64,000 nt of DNA from Escallonia rubra (taxonomy: Eukaryota; Streptophyta; Magnoliopsida; Escalloniales; Escalloniaceae), in contig JAVXUO010002134.1 in NCBI GenBank assembly GCA_033065855.1, forward strand, positions 1-64,000, in the 5' to 3' direction. Position numbers and translations under genes: made by a program. The notes below the pieces were generated by a model that saw only the letters and a program-made list of their open reading frames with translations, did not search any database and was not told the DNA's origin. How positions within the stretch are numbered: the first letter of the stretch is position 1; every line of letters starts with the position of its first letter. Below, piece after piece: positions 20,566 to 31,625 of this stretch.

Positions 20566-23133
20566 TCAAAGGGCTCTCTGGCCACACATGCGTTGTGTGG
20601 GTCGGTCTTTCCAAATAGACAAAACAATGTTGTGCGGGACATGCCAGATAAGTATGCCATCTGACAGTCCGCAAATGGCTTTATACGATGCATGCAAAAC
20701 ATGCGTGACTTGGTTTGCGCTAAATATTTCTTCACAAATCAAATTGCTGAGGCTTGCTTAAAAATAACATTTAGTTTTTAATTTTCACTTTTGATGATTT
20801 TTTTTTTTAGCGGAGACAACTTACGAATTGTCTTCACCTAATGTGCACAATGCTTACACCTATACTATCACTTTAAGCATAAAATTCAATTTTTCACCTG
20901 CAAATCTCTAACTACAAATTTGCACCGCTGAGTAGCATGGTTCAATCAAACTCAAAAACGAGTAAGAATTCTTCCGTCTCGTAAAATTTATGTAGCGGAG
21001 ACGCGGCACACGAGACTTACGAGTGACGAGAAGCCACCCCACAAGCCACAAAGTGCGTGTGAAGGTAACCGCAGTCACTGGCGTGGTTCTCCAGCCAAGA
21101 AACACTCCCCCATTTTTATACCACTGATCAGACTGCAGCAGACCTCGCCATGATGCCTTCTTCTCTTTATGTTGTCCTGTAAAGAGAATTCCAGGCGGTT
21201 TCTGCAAATGTTGAGCTCTTTTCCTAGGATGATGGCAATCTATATCATGACGGTTGGACTGAAAAACTCCAAGGCGATTGATATTCGTTTATTGCTTCTT
21301 TTTTTTAAAAAAAAAAGCTTGAACCGTAAAACTCTAATCCAACCGGCAGGGAGAACGAATGAGAAGATTGTGAACTGCGGGAGTAATTTTAAAAAAAATT
21401 AGTAAAAATAACATGCTTTGCACGTTATATAGTGATTTAAAATAAAATAAAAACATAATTAAAACTAATCAATATGATTATTATAATAAAATTATTATAA
21501 TAAATCAGTTATTAACTGCTAATCAAAGACTCGAAACACGAGAAATTCATTGCACAAAACATGGTCTTATTTTTAAACCCAATTTTAAAAGTAAAAAAAC
21601 ACCACTAAGTGATAGAAACCTTTTAAACTTAAAAAGGGTATTCTAAAAAAAATAAAAATCGCCGTTTAATTAACCCCTGGCGCATCAAAACTTGAGAGTT
21701 TTTTTTGCAGAAAAAATACTAATCATTTGAACTTGAATAAATTGGCGTTTTTATCGATTGAGTTTCGAAAACAATATTAATTGGCGCGCTCGTGTGTCTA
21801 TATATATATATATTGCATCCCGGAGAATTTAGAGTGAAAGTCTTGACAGACATCTTCCGGCAAGTGTAAAAATCTTGGTCAGTCAATACCTCCATGTTTC
21901 CAGAGATAGAAAAGTCACGTCTACGCTCGTCCTTTTTATTTGTCTTTTCCATCTCATCAAACGTTTTCCACTACTAGTTATGATTACTAACACTTCCATC
22001 TTATGGAAGTGTTGTCAAAAGAAAAGGGTTCATCTTTTTTTCTTTCTTTTTTCGGTTACCCGTTGGGGAGTTGCGTTTTTTGTTCCGCTCTTACGATTAC
22101 TAACAAATGTATGACACATTTTTTCAACATTTAATACACGGCTCATCCTGTTGTAGCAGCTGACATTCAACGTAAAGAAACATATACTTTTTGTTTCCTA
22201 ACAATTGTGTCTTTGTACTCAATTAACATGAGAAATTGCGAATAGTAATGATACTATATACGTATGCTAGATAAAAGATAAAATATAGCCGAATAACAGT
22301 AATAGATCGTTTATATGGTCTTGCATTTGCAAGGTCCATTACCTAGTGTTAATAATAATTGAAATGTTTTCCCCACATCAATAACGGGAAAGAAACTATG
22401 CTCCAAATTTTTGACATAAACAACTTTAAATATTAAGTAATATTAGTCTATTGTTGAAATTATTGCTTATTAGAGCATTTCATATTTTAAAAAATAAGAT
22501 GACTCGAATTTCATACATGATGGCATAGGCAAACAATAAAAAATAATTCATCCATGGTACATTTATGTTTACTGGTGAAGGCAACCATGACATTATGCAA
22601 ATGAAGCACAACGAAAAAGTTAAAAGGAAAGATGCATAAAAAAAACCAACGCAATGCTGAAGCTGAAATAATTAACATATAGATGTTCATGCAAATGTTA
22701 TATTGAGCATCCTTAATCAAAACTTAAAGAAAAAGTAAAGGTATAGAAGAGCTAGAAAAATTATTGTTGGAAATTTAGTGTTGGAAAATGGTTAGGCATT
22801 TCAATCTTATGATAATATATAAAAATTGTTTGTTTGGGCAAAAGACGAATTTCTAATCGCCTCCCCAGCATTTGCATATGTCCATTAACTAGTCTTGTAT
22901 GTTGCACTTGAACGATTTTTGGACATTAATTCTTTTACAAGCTATTACATAAGCTATTACGTCACGTTAAGCTTCACTTCCAAACCTTGATAACGAAATA
23001 GATTCATTATGTAAGTCAAGTCTATTTCGGAATTTTTAATTGTCTTTTCATATCATCAAGCGCTAGCTTACCACTAATAAGTCAAGAACCCTAAAACTTC
23101 ATGAGAGCAAATTCAAGAGACCGTTGGACCCAC
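20566..23133. other. AT-rich intergenic region; first copy of the ankyrin-cluster flank at its right end
   Basis: No gene is recognised. From about 22500 to 23090 the sequence matches the flanks at 24028-24650, 28258-28830 and 34310-34920 (for example CATTTATGTTTA(C/T)TGGTGAAG and TCATCAAGCGCTAGCTTACC). That part therefore belongs to the duplicated flank of the ankyrin cluster. The 99-codon frame at 20908-21207 has no family resemblance. Confidence 0.6.
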
Positions 23134-23527
23134 TGTTGCAGCTAAAAATATTCTCCGCGTACTTTGCGGAACCCGAGCCTGGACCGATGACCTGCAAGAC
23201 AGAAAACGAGTGACCGCCGGGTGAAGTTCCCCGCGGAGAACTCTCCGATGCTTAAGTCAGAACGCTGCTATAGAATAGTAACTTTGAAAAAGCATGAATT
23301 GTGTAATCGTCCCTATACCTGGTGGAGTTAGACCCCTTTATATAGATGTGAAAGGAGAGTCCTAGTAGGACTGGGCCGTGGGCCAGATGTGTCAAGATCG
23401 CGTTAGGATTCTCGAGGATCACGTCACAATCGCTGAAGACTCTTTTACAATCCTGATAAATCTCCCAGTTTCACTGGGATTCGCCGGGTGTCCCCCAATT
23501 ATTGGGAGATATATTTGAGTTATATCA
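23134..23527 (+). mobile_element. Solo LTR, about 394 bp
   Basis: It starts TGTTGCAGCTAAAAATATTC and ends GTTATATCA. GACCCA lies on both sides, with one extra base on the left. It shares its start, its end and an internal CTCCGATGCT(T/A)AAGTCAGAACG block with the LTR at 29457-29866. TTTATATAG (about 23337-23345) may be its TATA box. No polymerase or gag sequence is attached. Confidence 0.7.
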
Positions 23528-25446
23528 GACCCAATAGGAATCTCAACCATTGGACATACGACCAATCAGAAGGTAGAGTTTAGATAGAATTCGGAGCTCC
23601 AGCCAATCCTCGACCCTTATTTATTTCCGTTTGCAACACATACACATGCAAATTTTGATCCCTCCAAAGAGAGCGGCAGACATTTGTTATGTTTAAAATG
23701 TAAATATAGTACTTATATAAAAGTTATTTGTTTGTATTTTAAAGTAATTTATCTTTTATGACTTTATTAGTTTTGTAGTGACTTATTAGGTTACAAGAGA
23801 GGTCCACTTTAAAGCACATCCCGTGCAACAAAACGGGTTTGTTAAGTAATATTAATATATTGTTGAAATTATTGCTTATTAAGCATTTCATTTTTGGGCA
23901 TAAACATTTATGCCCCAAATTTTGGGCATAAACAACTTTGAATGTTAAGTAATATTAATATATTGTTGAAATTATTGCTTATTAAGCATTTCATTTTTTG
24001 TAAAAAAAAAATAAGATGGTTCCTTTTTTATACATGATGGCATAGGCAAACATTTAAATTAATTCATCCATTGCACATTTATGTTTATTGGTGAAGACAA
24101 CCATAACATCTTGCAAATGAAACACAACGAAAAATTTAGAAGGAAAGATGCATACAAAAGAACCAAGACAGTGCTGAAGATGAAATAGTAAATATATCAC
24201 ACGACGATGATGCAAATGTTATATTGAGCACCCTCAAGCAAAACTCCAAGACAAAGTAAACGGGCTTACAAAAAAAAAAAGACAAAGTAAACGGTATAGA
24301 AGAGCTAGAAAAATCGTTGTCGGAAATTTAGTGATGAAAAATTGTTTGGCATTTCAATCTTTTGAAGTTATCTAAAAACTGTTTGTTTGGGCTTATAGCC
24401 CATTTATAATCATGTCTCATTCATTTGCACAAATCCGCTAACTAGTCTCTTCTATGTCGCACTTGAATAATCATTTGACATTAATTCTTTTGCAAAATAT
24501 TACATTAGTTATTATGTCACGTTAAGCTAAGGAATAAGATTAATTCATTGTAGCCTTCGAGAGATATGCAAGTCAAGTCTACTTCGGTCTTTTTAATTGT
24601 CTTTTCATATCATCAAGCGCTAGCTTACGACTAATAATTCAATGCTGATTTTATTTCTCACATGAAATTACATTTATTTAAGATATATGTTAGGTAAAAC
24701 AATTCTCTCTCTCCCTCTCCGGTTAGGACGTTGCATTCATGCTTGCGCTCCTACAATCACTAATAAAAATATATAACTCATCGTCTCTCATCTTCTCAGT
24801 ATGTAATACCTTGCTCATCTCTCATACCAGTTGGCATTCAACGTCAAGAACCATATTATTTTTGTTTCCAAGCAACCATCTCTTTGTGGTAATTAACAAG
24901 TGATAATGCAAGTATTAATGATACAACATGTGATAGCTCGCATATCTTTTTCGTCTTCTTGGTCGCAAACTTTATTAGCTAAAATACTAATTATGTAGCA
25001 ATAGTAATGAAAAAAAATTGGCTACTAGCCGGGTTGAAAGAAACTTCCTCTTATCTCCCATGGAGCCACAATTAATGACCGCTATATATTTTTAGTGACT
25101 TTTATATAGTGAAGTTAAAAAAAGGTTGCTAAAGATTGTCGCTAAGAGTGCTAACAGAAAGCCTCTAGAAATGTTTAGTAATTATTAATTGTCATTATAT
25201 GCGGGATTGGAGGAAGATTCTTCCGGTAACAGCCAAAATTTTGTTCGTTGTTAATAAGTAAAATGGACCTAATAGCAAGGGCGAAGGGTGAAACCCTTGG
25301 CACTAGAAATCACAAAGTAGACAAATGGAGGAGATGTAAAGAGAAGAACACGAAGCATTCACGCAGTTCGACTGGTGGCCCAACTCAATGGAAATACCAG
25401 TGACCTCCTCTCATGGAGAGGGCAAGAAGAAAAGATACATCCGCAT
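23528..25446. other. Duplicated 3' flank of ankyrin gene A, no other gene
   Basis: From about 23735 the sequence is near-identical to 28014-29456 and 29873-29990 downstream of gene B. Near 25249-25270 it shows the uninterrupted GTTAATAAGTAAAATGG, and at 25368-25390 the uninterrupted GGTGGCCCAACTCAATGG. These are the empty sites of two solo LTRs found next to B. The last part is the likely 3' untranslated region of gene A. Confidence 0.75.
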
Positions 25447-27074
25447 TCAAACGCTACTTTCTCCATGAGACCTTGGTGAAGAAACCCTTTTCTTTCGACA
25501 ACACTTCCATAAGATCCTCGTGATCCACAAGAGGAAGCGGCAAATGTACACCACCAAAACAACAACAACCAATAACAACCACGCGGCTACTGTCATTCCA
25601 GCCCCATAGAGGAGCGGGTACCACTTGGAGTTGAAGTCATCAATTTTCCAGTTCTCAACAATTGATCCAGATTTCCGAGGTGTTACGACTATCATCGATA
25701 CTAAGTACGCGGCTGTCATGAATGTGATTGCCACCCACATTATCGCCATGAGGAGCCACGCGAAAATTCTTCGTTTCTGTGGTATGCCGCTTACAACGAG
25801 AAAGACTACGCTCATAGCAGCAACGAAAGACAATGTGTTAAAGATGATGAATATCACGAACGATATGGGGAAGTTAGCGGCCATCAAAGATGTCCCAGCA
25901 TAGAAAGTTATATTGTTATTGCCTCCAAGATCCACTGTCTTATCATCTTGCGAAAGACCACCAGGCGGGCTAAGGGCGGCTTGATAAGTCATAGCTGCAA
26001 TCAGTGTTGCAGCTATCAACAAGGCTTCATACCAATTTTCCAGCCAAGGGTGCTGCTTCTTCAAGCGATTTTGCAAGACCTTGAGTATCCTTTTCCACCA
26101 AGCGGGCTTTCTCTTCCTGCTGCGTTGCGAAGTCGTTATCCCGTTATCGTGATCATCTCCTCTAGTTGCTGGGTTGGTGGCACGTGATACTGGAGATAAG
26201 TCTATGGCTCTTAGAGCTCCTGCTGTGACTAGCAGATCACGAATATCTACGGATTTTATATCCCTTGGCATGTGTTGTATGACATCCAGAGCTGTAAAAC
26301 CATTTGCATTCAATGCGTTTACTTTCACAATAGCAGGCTCTCTGAGCAAATATTTCATTGTCTGCATTCAGTCCATTACTCACATAAGCTAGTGAAAAGG
26401 AAGAAACTGCTATAACTTGAGGCTAATAATAGTCCAGTTTATAAGGTTTGATCACTTACCTCCATTTGTTTCAGAGTAGTTGCAGTGTGTAAAATGGTGT
26501 TGCCGTTGTGATCTTGTGCATTTGCAAGATCACCATCCAACTCCACTAGTCGCTTTAACGCTTCCAAATGATTGTGTTTCACGCATAAATGCAAAATGGT
26601 CTCACCGCGGTCAAGTGTATACCGCGTAACTTGTTCTTGGGCAGAAACCAACTCTCTAATAACGTCACCTCGCCCTTTCATCACAGCGAGATGAAGAGGA
26701 GTCCTTCTATCCTGATCGCGAACATGGCAGACGCTCGAGTCCTCCATCAACAACATCTTCACTATCTCGACGTAGCCATTTGCAGAAGCCACGTGAAGCG
26801 GAGAACAGCCATGAGAATCTAGTTCCCTGACGAGATTTGGCTGATAGCGTACCAGTGCCTTGGCAAAGGCTGCATGGCCTAGCATCGCGGCTACATGCAA
26901 GGGTGTTTCGTTGAAGTTGGTGACCGAAATTCTGGCAAGGGTGAGTGGATCTTCTTCCATTAACTTCTTCAATGACTCAACACTCCCTGTATATGATGCA
27001 TCATAAAGCATTCTCTCTCTCATCACTCTCTCTCTGCTCTCCATTGAGGATAACTGAAGAAGCCCGTTATTCAT
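25447..27074 (-). CDS. Ankyrin-repeat PGG-domain membrane protein, gene A (intact, two exons)
   Basis: Related to the ACD6/ITN1/BDA1 group, plant membrane proteins with N-terminal ankyrin repeats; several members act in defence or stress signalling. Exon 1 is 27074-26460 and exon 2 is 26361-25447. GTAAGT follows exon 1, TGCAG precedes exon 2 and the phase is 0, giving 509 residues. About five ankyrin repeats span residues 55-235 (ETPLHVAAMLGH, SPLHVASANGYVEIVKMLL, RTPLHLAVMKGRGDVI, ETILHLCVKHNHLEALKRL, NTILHTATTLKQ). A basic segment (RKRKPAWWKRILK) follows, then the PGG domain (LLIAATLIAAMTYQAALSPPGG, PGG at about 338-340) and three further hydrophobic helices. The tail is basic (CRKKR). The start could also be MESRER at residue 11. 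It is the only undamaged member of the A-B-C trio. Ligand and role are unknown. Confidence 0.92.
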
Positions 27075-27118
27075 GCTTACACTCTTCGTACTATGCTAAC
27101 TTTGTGTATGTTTTCTTC

Positions 27119-27128
27119 CTATATATAG
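27119..27128 (-). promoter_or_regulatory. TATA-like box of ankyrin gene A
   Basis: CTATATATAG on the minus strand, about 45-55 bp before the ATG at 27074. This leaves a leader of only some 20 bases, so a downstream start (residue 11) is conceivable. Confidence 0.45.
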
Positions 27129-27698
27129 TACTGTACTTAAGTGGAGGCCTTCGGGGTGGTTTCTAAGGTAGAAAGTTTACATACGTTTATATATCCTGGT
27201 TCCTACTGCTTTCGAAGGTCATCAACTGCAGACATTTCCACTGATAAAGACTTCAGGCTATGTAGAACAAACTTTGACCAACAAAAGGGCATTTAAAAAA
27301 AGGGCATTTTTAATAAAATTATTTTTTTTAGCCATTTAATATATTAGGATCATATTTACGTAGTGGGTTGTATCTACACCTATTTCGTTAAAAATTCATA
27401 CTCCTTTGTTGCTAAAGGATCTAATAGTGAACTTTTGACCTCTTTAGCGAAAGATAATTTACATTTAGCCACAAAAATGTTGTAATTTAGTCTCAGAACC
27501 CTCTCAAAGGACTAAAAACCCTTAAATTTTGCAAACCTTTAAAGTAGAAAAGATTCTTTTTTTATGAAAAAAGTGTTATCAATTTTGGCGACTTTAAAGT
27601 CTTTAGGGTCTTTTTTTATATATAAAAAAAGACTCTAAAGTTGCCAATATAGACTTTAATTTAGAGTCTTTAAAGGATAAAAAAAGACTCTAAAGTTG

Positions 27699-27700
<2 letters not shown>
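27129..27700. other. Upstream region of gene A with a MITE-like inverted repeat
   Basis: Around 27585-27700 the words GACTTTAAAGTCTTTAGGGTCTTTTTTTATA and AAAAAAAGACTCTAAAGTTGCC pair imperfectly, and the right arm is repeated again at about 27675. This looks like a small foldback element. No gene. Confidence 0.45.

Positions 27701-27702
<2 letters not shown>

Positions 27703-27730
<28 letters not shown>
27703..27730. repeat. (TA)n microsatellite
   Basis: A short TA run immediately before the second copy of the dispersed repeat. Confidence 0.85.
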
Positions 27731-27783
27731 CGAAGCAGCCAAGATGCAAGGGCAAAACAGCCTGTAGCACATCTTCCACCAGG

Positions 27784-27905
27784 TTTACACGCCCAAGTTG
27801 GGGCTGAAATCAGTGGGCGGATGATTGAAAGCACAATTAAATAAAAAGGACGAATGGCCCACCAAGAACAATGGTACTTATCGATCACGGTATTACACAG
27901 TGGCA
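27784..27905. repeat. Dispersed repeat, copy 2 (see 19797-19965)
   Basis: Same order of words as copy 1, but lacking about 36 bases in the middle. Confidence 0.7.
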
Positions 27906-28013
27906 GAGTTATGTGGGTCAGAGTCTTAAGAGAGAAGTACGTAAGGAACAAAAACACTGAAAAAGCATTATCCAGTTCCTTTTCTGAAACAAGCATTACC
28001 CAGTTCCTTTTAA

Positions 28014-29456
28014 ACTAATTTATCTTTTATGACTTTATTAGTTTCGTAGTGACTTATTATGTTACAAGAGAGGTCCAATTTAAAGCACAGCCCGTGCAAC
28101 AAAACGGGTTTGTTAAGTAATGTTGATAATATTTCAAACATCTATGCCCCAAATTTTGGGCATAAACAACTTTGAATGTTAGGTAATATTAATATATTGT
28201 TGAAATTATTGCTTATTAAGCATTTCATTTTTTTTTTTTAAATAAGATGGTTCCTTTTTTATACATGATGGCATTGGCAAACATTTAAATTAATTCATCC
28301 ATTGCACATTTATGTTTATTGGTGAAGACAACGATACCATCTTGCAAATGAAACACAACGAAAAATTTAGAAGGAAAGATGCATACAAAAGAACCAAGAC
28401 AGTGCTATAGTAAATATATCACATGACGATGATGCAAATGTTATATTGAGCACCCTCAAGCAAAACTCCAAGACAAAGTAAACGGTATAGAAGAGCTAGA
28501 AAAATCGTTGTCGGAAATTGTTTGGCATTTCAATCTTATGAAGTTATCTAAAAACTGTTTGTTTGGGCTTATAGCCCATTTATAATCACGTCTCATTCAT
28601 TTGCACAAATCCGCTAACTAGTCTCTTCTATGTCGCACTTGAATAATCATTTGACATTAATTCTTTTGCAAAATATTACATTATTTATTATGTCACGTTA
28701 AGCTAAGGAATAAGATTAATTCATTGTAGCCTTCGAGAGATATGCAAGTCAAGTCTACTTCGGTCTTTTTAATTGTCTTTTCATATCATCAAGCGCTAGC
28801 TTACCACTAATAATTCAATGCTGATTTTATTTCTCACATGAAATTACATTTATTTAAGATATATGTTAGGTAAAATTCATCAAGCGCTAGCTTACCACTA
28901 ATAATTCAAGTCTACTCCGGTTAGGCCGTTGCATTCATGCTTGCGCTCCTACAATCACTAATAAAAATATATAACTCATCGCCTCTCATCTTCTCAGTAT
29001 GTAATACCTTGCTCATCTCTCATAGCAGTTGACATTCAACGTCAAGAACCATATTATTTTTGTTTCCAAGCAACCATCTCTTTGTGGTAATTAACAAGTG
29101 ATAATGCAAGTATTAATGATACAACATGTGATAGCTCGCATATCTTTTTCGTCTTCTTGGTCGCAAACTTTATTAGCTAAAATACTAATTATGTAGCAAT
29201 AGTAATGAAAAAAATTTGGCTACTAGCCAGGTTGAAAGAAACTTCCTCTTATCTCCCATAGAGCCACAATTAATGACCGCTATATATTTTTAGTGGCTTT
29301 TATATAGTGAAGTTAAAAAAAGGTTGTTAAAGATTGTCGCAAAGAGTGCTAACAGAAAGCCACTAGAAATATTTAGTAATTATTAATTGTCATTATATGC
29401 GGGATTGGAGGAAGATTCTTCCAGTAACAGCCAAAATTTTGTTCGTTGTTAATAAG
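28014..29456. repeat. Duplicated 3' flank of ankyrin pseudogene B
   Basis: Near-identical to about 23735-25260 next to gene A, with small indels (for example a missing stretch after AAGACAGTGCT at 28400 and an added TCATCAAGCGCTAGCTTACC near 28878). No coding frame. Confidence 0.85.
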
Positions 29457-29866
29457 TGTTGCTGCTAGAATGTTGATCGGGACCACAGCCAGGAAATGAA
29501 CCTACAAAATAGAACACGGAGTAACCACCGGGGATGTTCCGGTGGAGGCGGCTCCGATGCTAAAGTCAGAACGTTCGCTACTGGGGTAGAGCTCTGAATA
29601 GCAAAAAATGCACTGGGCGTGCGTGTGTGTGAACTGGATTTTCCCATTATATAGGCCAATTTCAGACTCCTCTCTTCTTTCAGACTCTTTTCTGACTGAT
29701 CCTTCACGTATTAGAGTCGTGTTAGGACTCTCCTTCTAGCAATTGAGTTCTAAAAGGCTTCTATCACTTCTCTTAGAATCTGTTCCAATACAGATTCCTT
29801 AGTCCACTCAAGGTCAACCATGCCACGTGTCATCAGTTGGTTGGGTGGATATGTTTAGCTATATCA
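29457..29866 (+). mobile_element. Solo LTR, 410 bp, TSD ATAAG
   Basis: It starts TGTTGCTGCTAG and ends AGCTATATCA. ATAAG precedes it (29452-29456) and follows it (29867-29871). Gene A's flank has the same site without the insertion, with ATAAG once. CATTATATAGG (about 29645) may be the LTR's TATA box. It is related to the LTR at 23134-23527. Confidence 0.9.
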
Positions 29867-29995
29867 ATAAGTAAAATGGACCTATTAGCAGGGGCGAAGG
29901 GTGAAGCCCTTGGCACTAGAAATCACAAAGTAGACAAATGGAGGAGATGTAAAGAGAAGAACGACGAAGCATTCACGCAGTTCGACTGGTGGCCC

Positions 29996-30856
29996 TGTTG
30001 TATTTTTGTTTCTCAAAACACAAGTGGAGATCCATATCTCCTTATCTCCAATGTGAAAAGTTGACCAAAAGGGCTGCTCTCATGCTGCCTTTTTTGAACC
30101 ATTGGAATCTTTGTTGACTAGTAGAAGAAATAATCTTTCCAAGTTCTTCTTTTGTTGTTTACTTGGATGAAGATACATCTTCTTTGGTTTGAATTCATTC
30201 TCCCGGGTTGCATTTGTTGACAACTAACGATGCTTATCCTTTAAATTACTTGGGTTCTGTTTGACAACACTTTTTTTTTAGTTTTTGATTTTTCAAAAAA
30301 AATAGCAGCTTAAATTTTTTTTTACAAAAACAAGTGGGTGTTTGATAACCCAGTTTTTATTTTGAATATTTATTTTTTTTAGGTGGTTTGCGGTGGCGGT
30401 AGAGGGGCCTGGCAGTGGCCGACGGTGGCTGCCGGCAGTGGCCGCCGATGGTCCCCGTAGGTGGATTCCGACCACACGGCAGCTGCCGGCAGTGGCCGCC
30501 GATGGTCCCCGGAGGTGGATTCCGACCACACGGCAACCGCCGGAGTTGGCCGCCGGCGGTGGTCGTCAGAGGTGGCTGCCGGCGGGAGACGGTGGGAGGG
30601 TGGTGGTGGTGGTCTAAAAACAATTGCTCATTTTTGGAGTTTTTTTTCTTCTTTAATTTAAAAACTAGTTTTTTAAACTGAAGAATAAAAAAGGGAAAAT
30701 GGTTACCAAAGCTTCGGCTTGATTCTATAGCCTGGTGAGATAGTTCCTAATTATCTTGTAACGTATTACTTTTATAGCGTACTGTAATTTTCTTCTTTTA
30801 TGTTAGATATTGTGATTCCATTCCAAAAGAATTTATAAAAGGATTTATTTCCAACA
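29996..30856 (+). mobile_element. Solo LTR, 861 bp, TSD GGCCC, with a nested GC-rich insertion
   Basis: It starts TGTTGTATTTTTG and ends TTATTTCCAACA, so the termini are TGTTG and CAACA. GGCCC is present on both sides (29991-29995 and 30857-30861), and gene A's flank holds the empty site with one GGCCC. A GGTGG-rich segment (30375-30615) with MITE-like borders sits inside. Start and end style suggest a Copia-type LTR; this is a guess. Confidence 0.85.
30240..30712 (-). mobile_element. MITE-like GC-rich element nested in the solo LTR
   Basis: The left border is GGTTCTGTTTGACAACAC and the right border, on the other strand, reads GCTTTGGTAACCATTTTCCC. The core repeats GGTGGATTCCGACCACACGG and GCAGTGGCCGCCGATGG twice (30440-30535). 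It resembles the element at 20251 in inverted orientation. The ends are approximate. Confidence 0.45.
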
Positions 30857-31041
30857 GGCCCAACTCAATGGGAATACCAGTGACCTCCTCTCATGGAGAG
30901 GGCAAGAAGAAAAGATACATCCGCATTCAAACGCTACTTTCTCCATGAGACCTTGATGAAGAAACCCTTTTCTTTCGACAACACTTGCATAAGATCCTCG
31001 TGATCCACGTGAGGAAGCGGCAAATGTGCACCACCAAAACT

Positions 31042-31625
31042 TATAACTTTTTTTATATTTTAAGGAACAGATACAAAACAAATATCTCAGCATGTGTAAC
31101 AGTTATAAAAGGATAATTTAATTGGTACAAAATGTAAAGAAATGTTGTGTCGCTACAAGGCAAAAGTGTTACGTATCAAATGGTACCGATACAGTATTGA
31201 TAACTATGTTGTTAAGTACTTGAGCTCCGTTTGGTTATCATTTTCTTTGTTCATTTTTTCAAATATGCAAAAAAAATGTTTTCACATAAACTAGAAAAAC
31301 ATGTATTAGCTTGTTTGGAAGCCATTTATAAAAGTACAAGAATGATTGTGGAGTATAATTTAGTTAAATGCCCCGTTAGAAAAACAAATATATGAAAACT
31401 TTTTGATACGCTTATAAGTCAAAATGAGTCGAGTGATAAGTGCATTCCAAGAACATATTTATTGTTGATAAAAATGGTGTTTAGAATTATTGTTTTCCAA
31501 ACAAAATTAAGAAAAACGGTAATAATAATAATCAAATAATAACAACACAAATACATAAATTTGGAAATGGAGAAAATAGTAAAGTTTCTCCGTTGACACG
31601 TGGCGATCATGACCACTGGACTAGG
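31042..31625. mobile_element. Insertion of unknown type in pseudogene B
   Basis: Genes A and C run straight through this point (CACCA(C/G)CAAAACAACA), but in B about 580 bp of AT-rich DNA intervenes. It includes a MITE-like end (CCGTTTGGTTATCATTTTC near 31227). No clear terminal repeats or target duplication were found. Confidence 0.55.

Noticed and set aside
20908-21207. 99-codon minus-strand frame as a possible gene
   Set aside because: No family motif, no splice partners, AT-rich intergenic context.
23134-30856. A single large retrotransposon with the two related LTRs (23134 and 29457) as its ends
   Set aside because: An intact ankyrin gene and duplicated flanks lie between, no retroviral-type genes exist there, and the LTR at 29457 has its own flanking duplication, so they are separate solo LTRs.
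30860-31093. A separate small gene at the 3' side of pseudogene B
   Set aside because: It is the displaced final coding and 3' region of the ankyrin-PGG copy, matching 25373-25560 of gene A.
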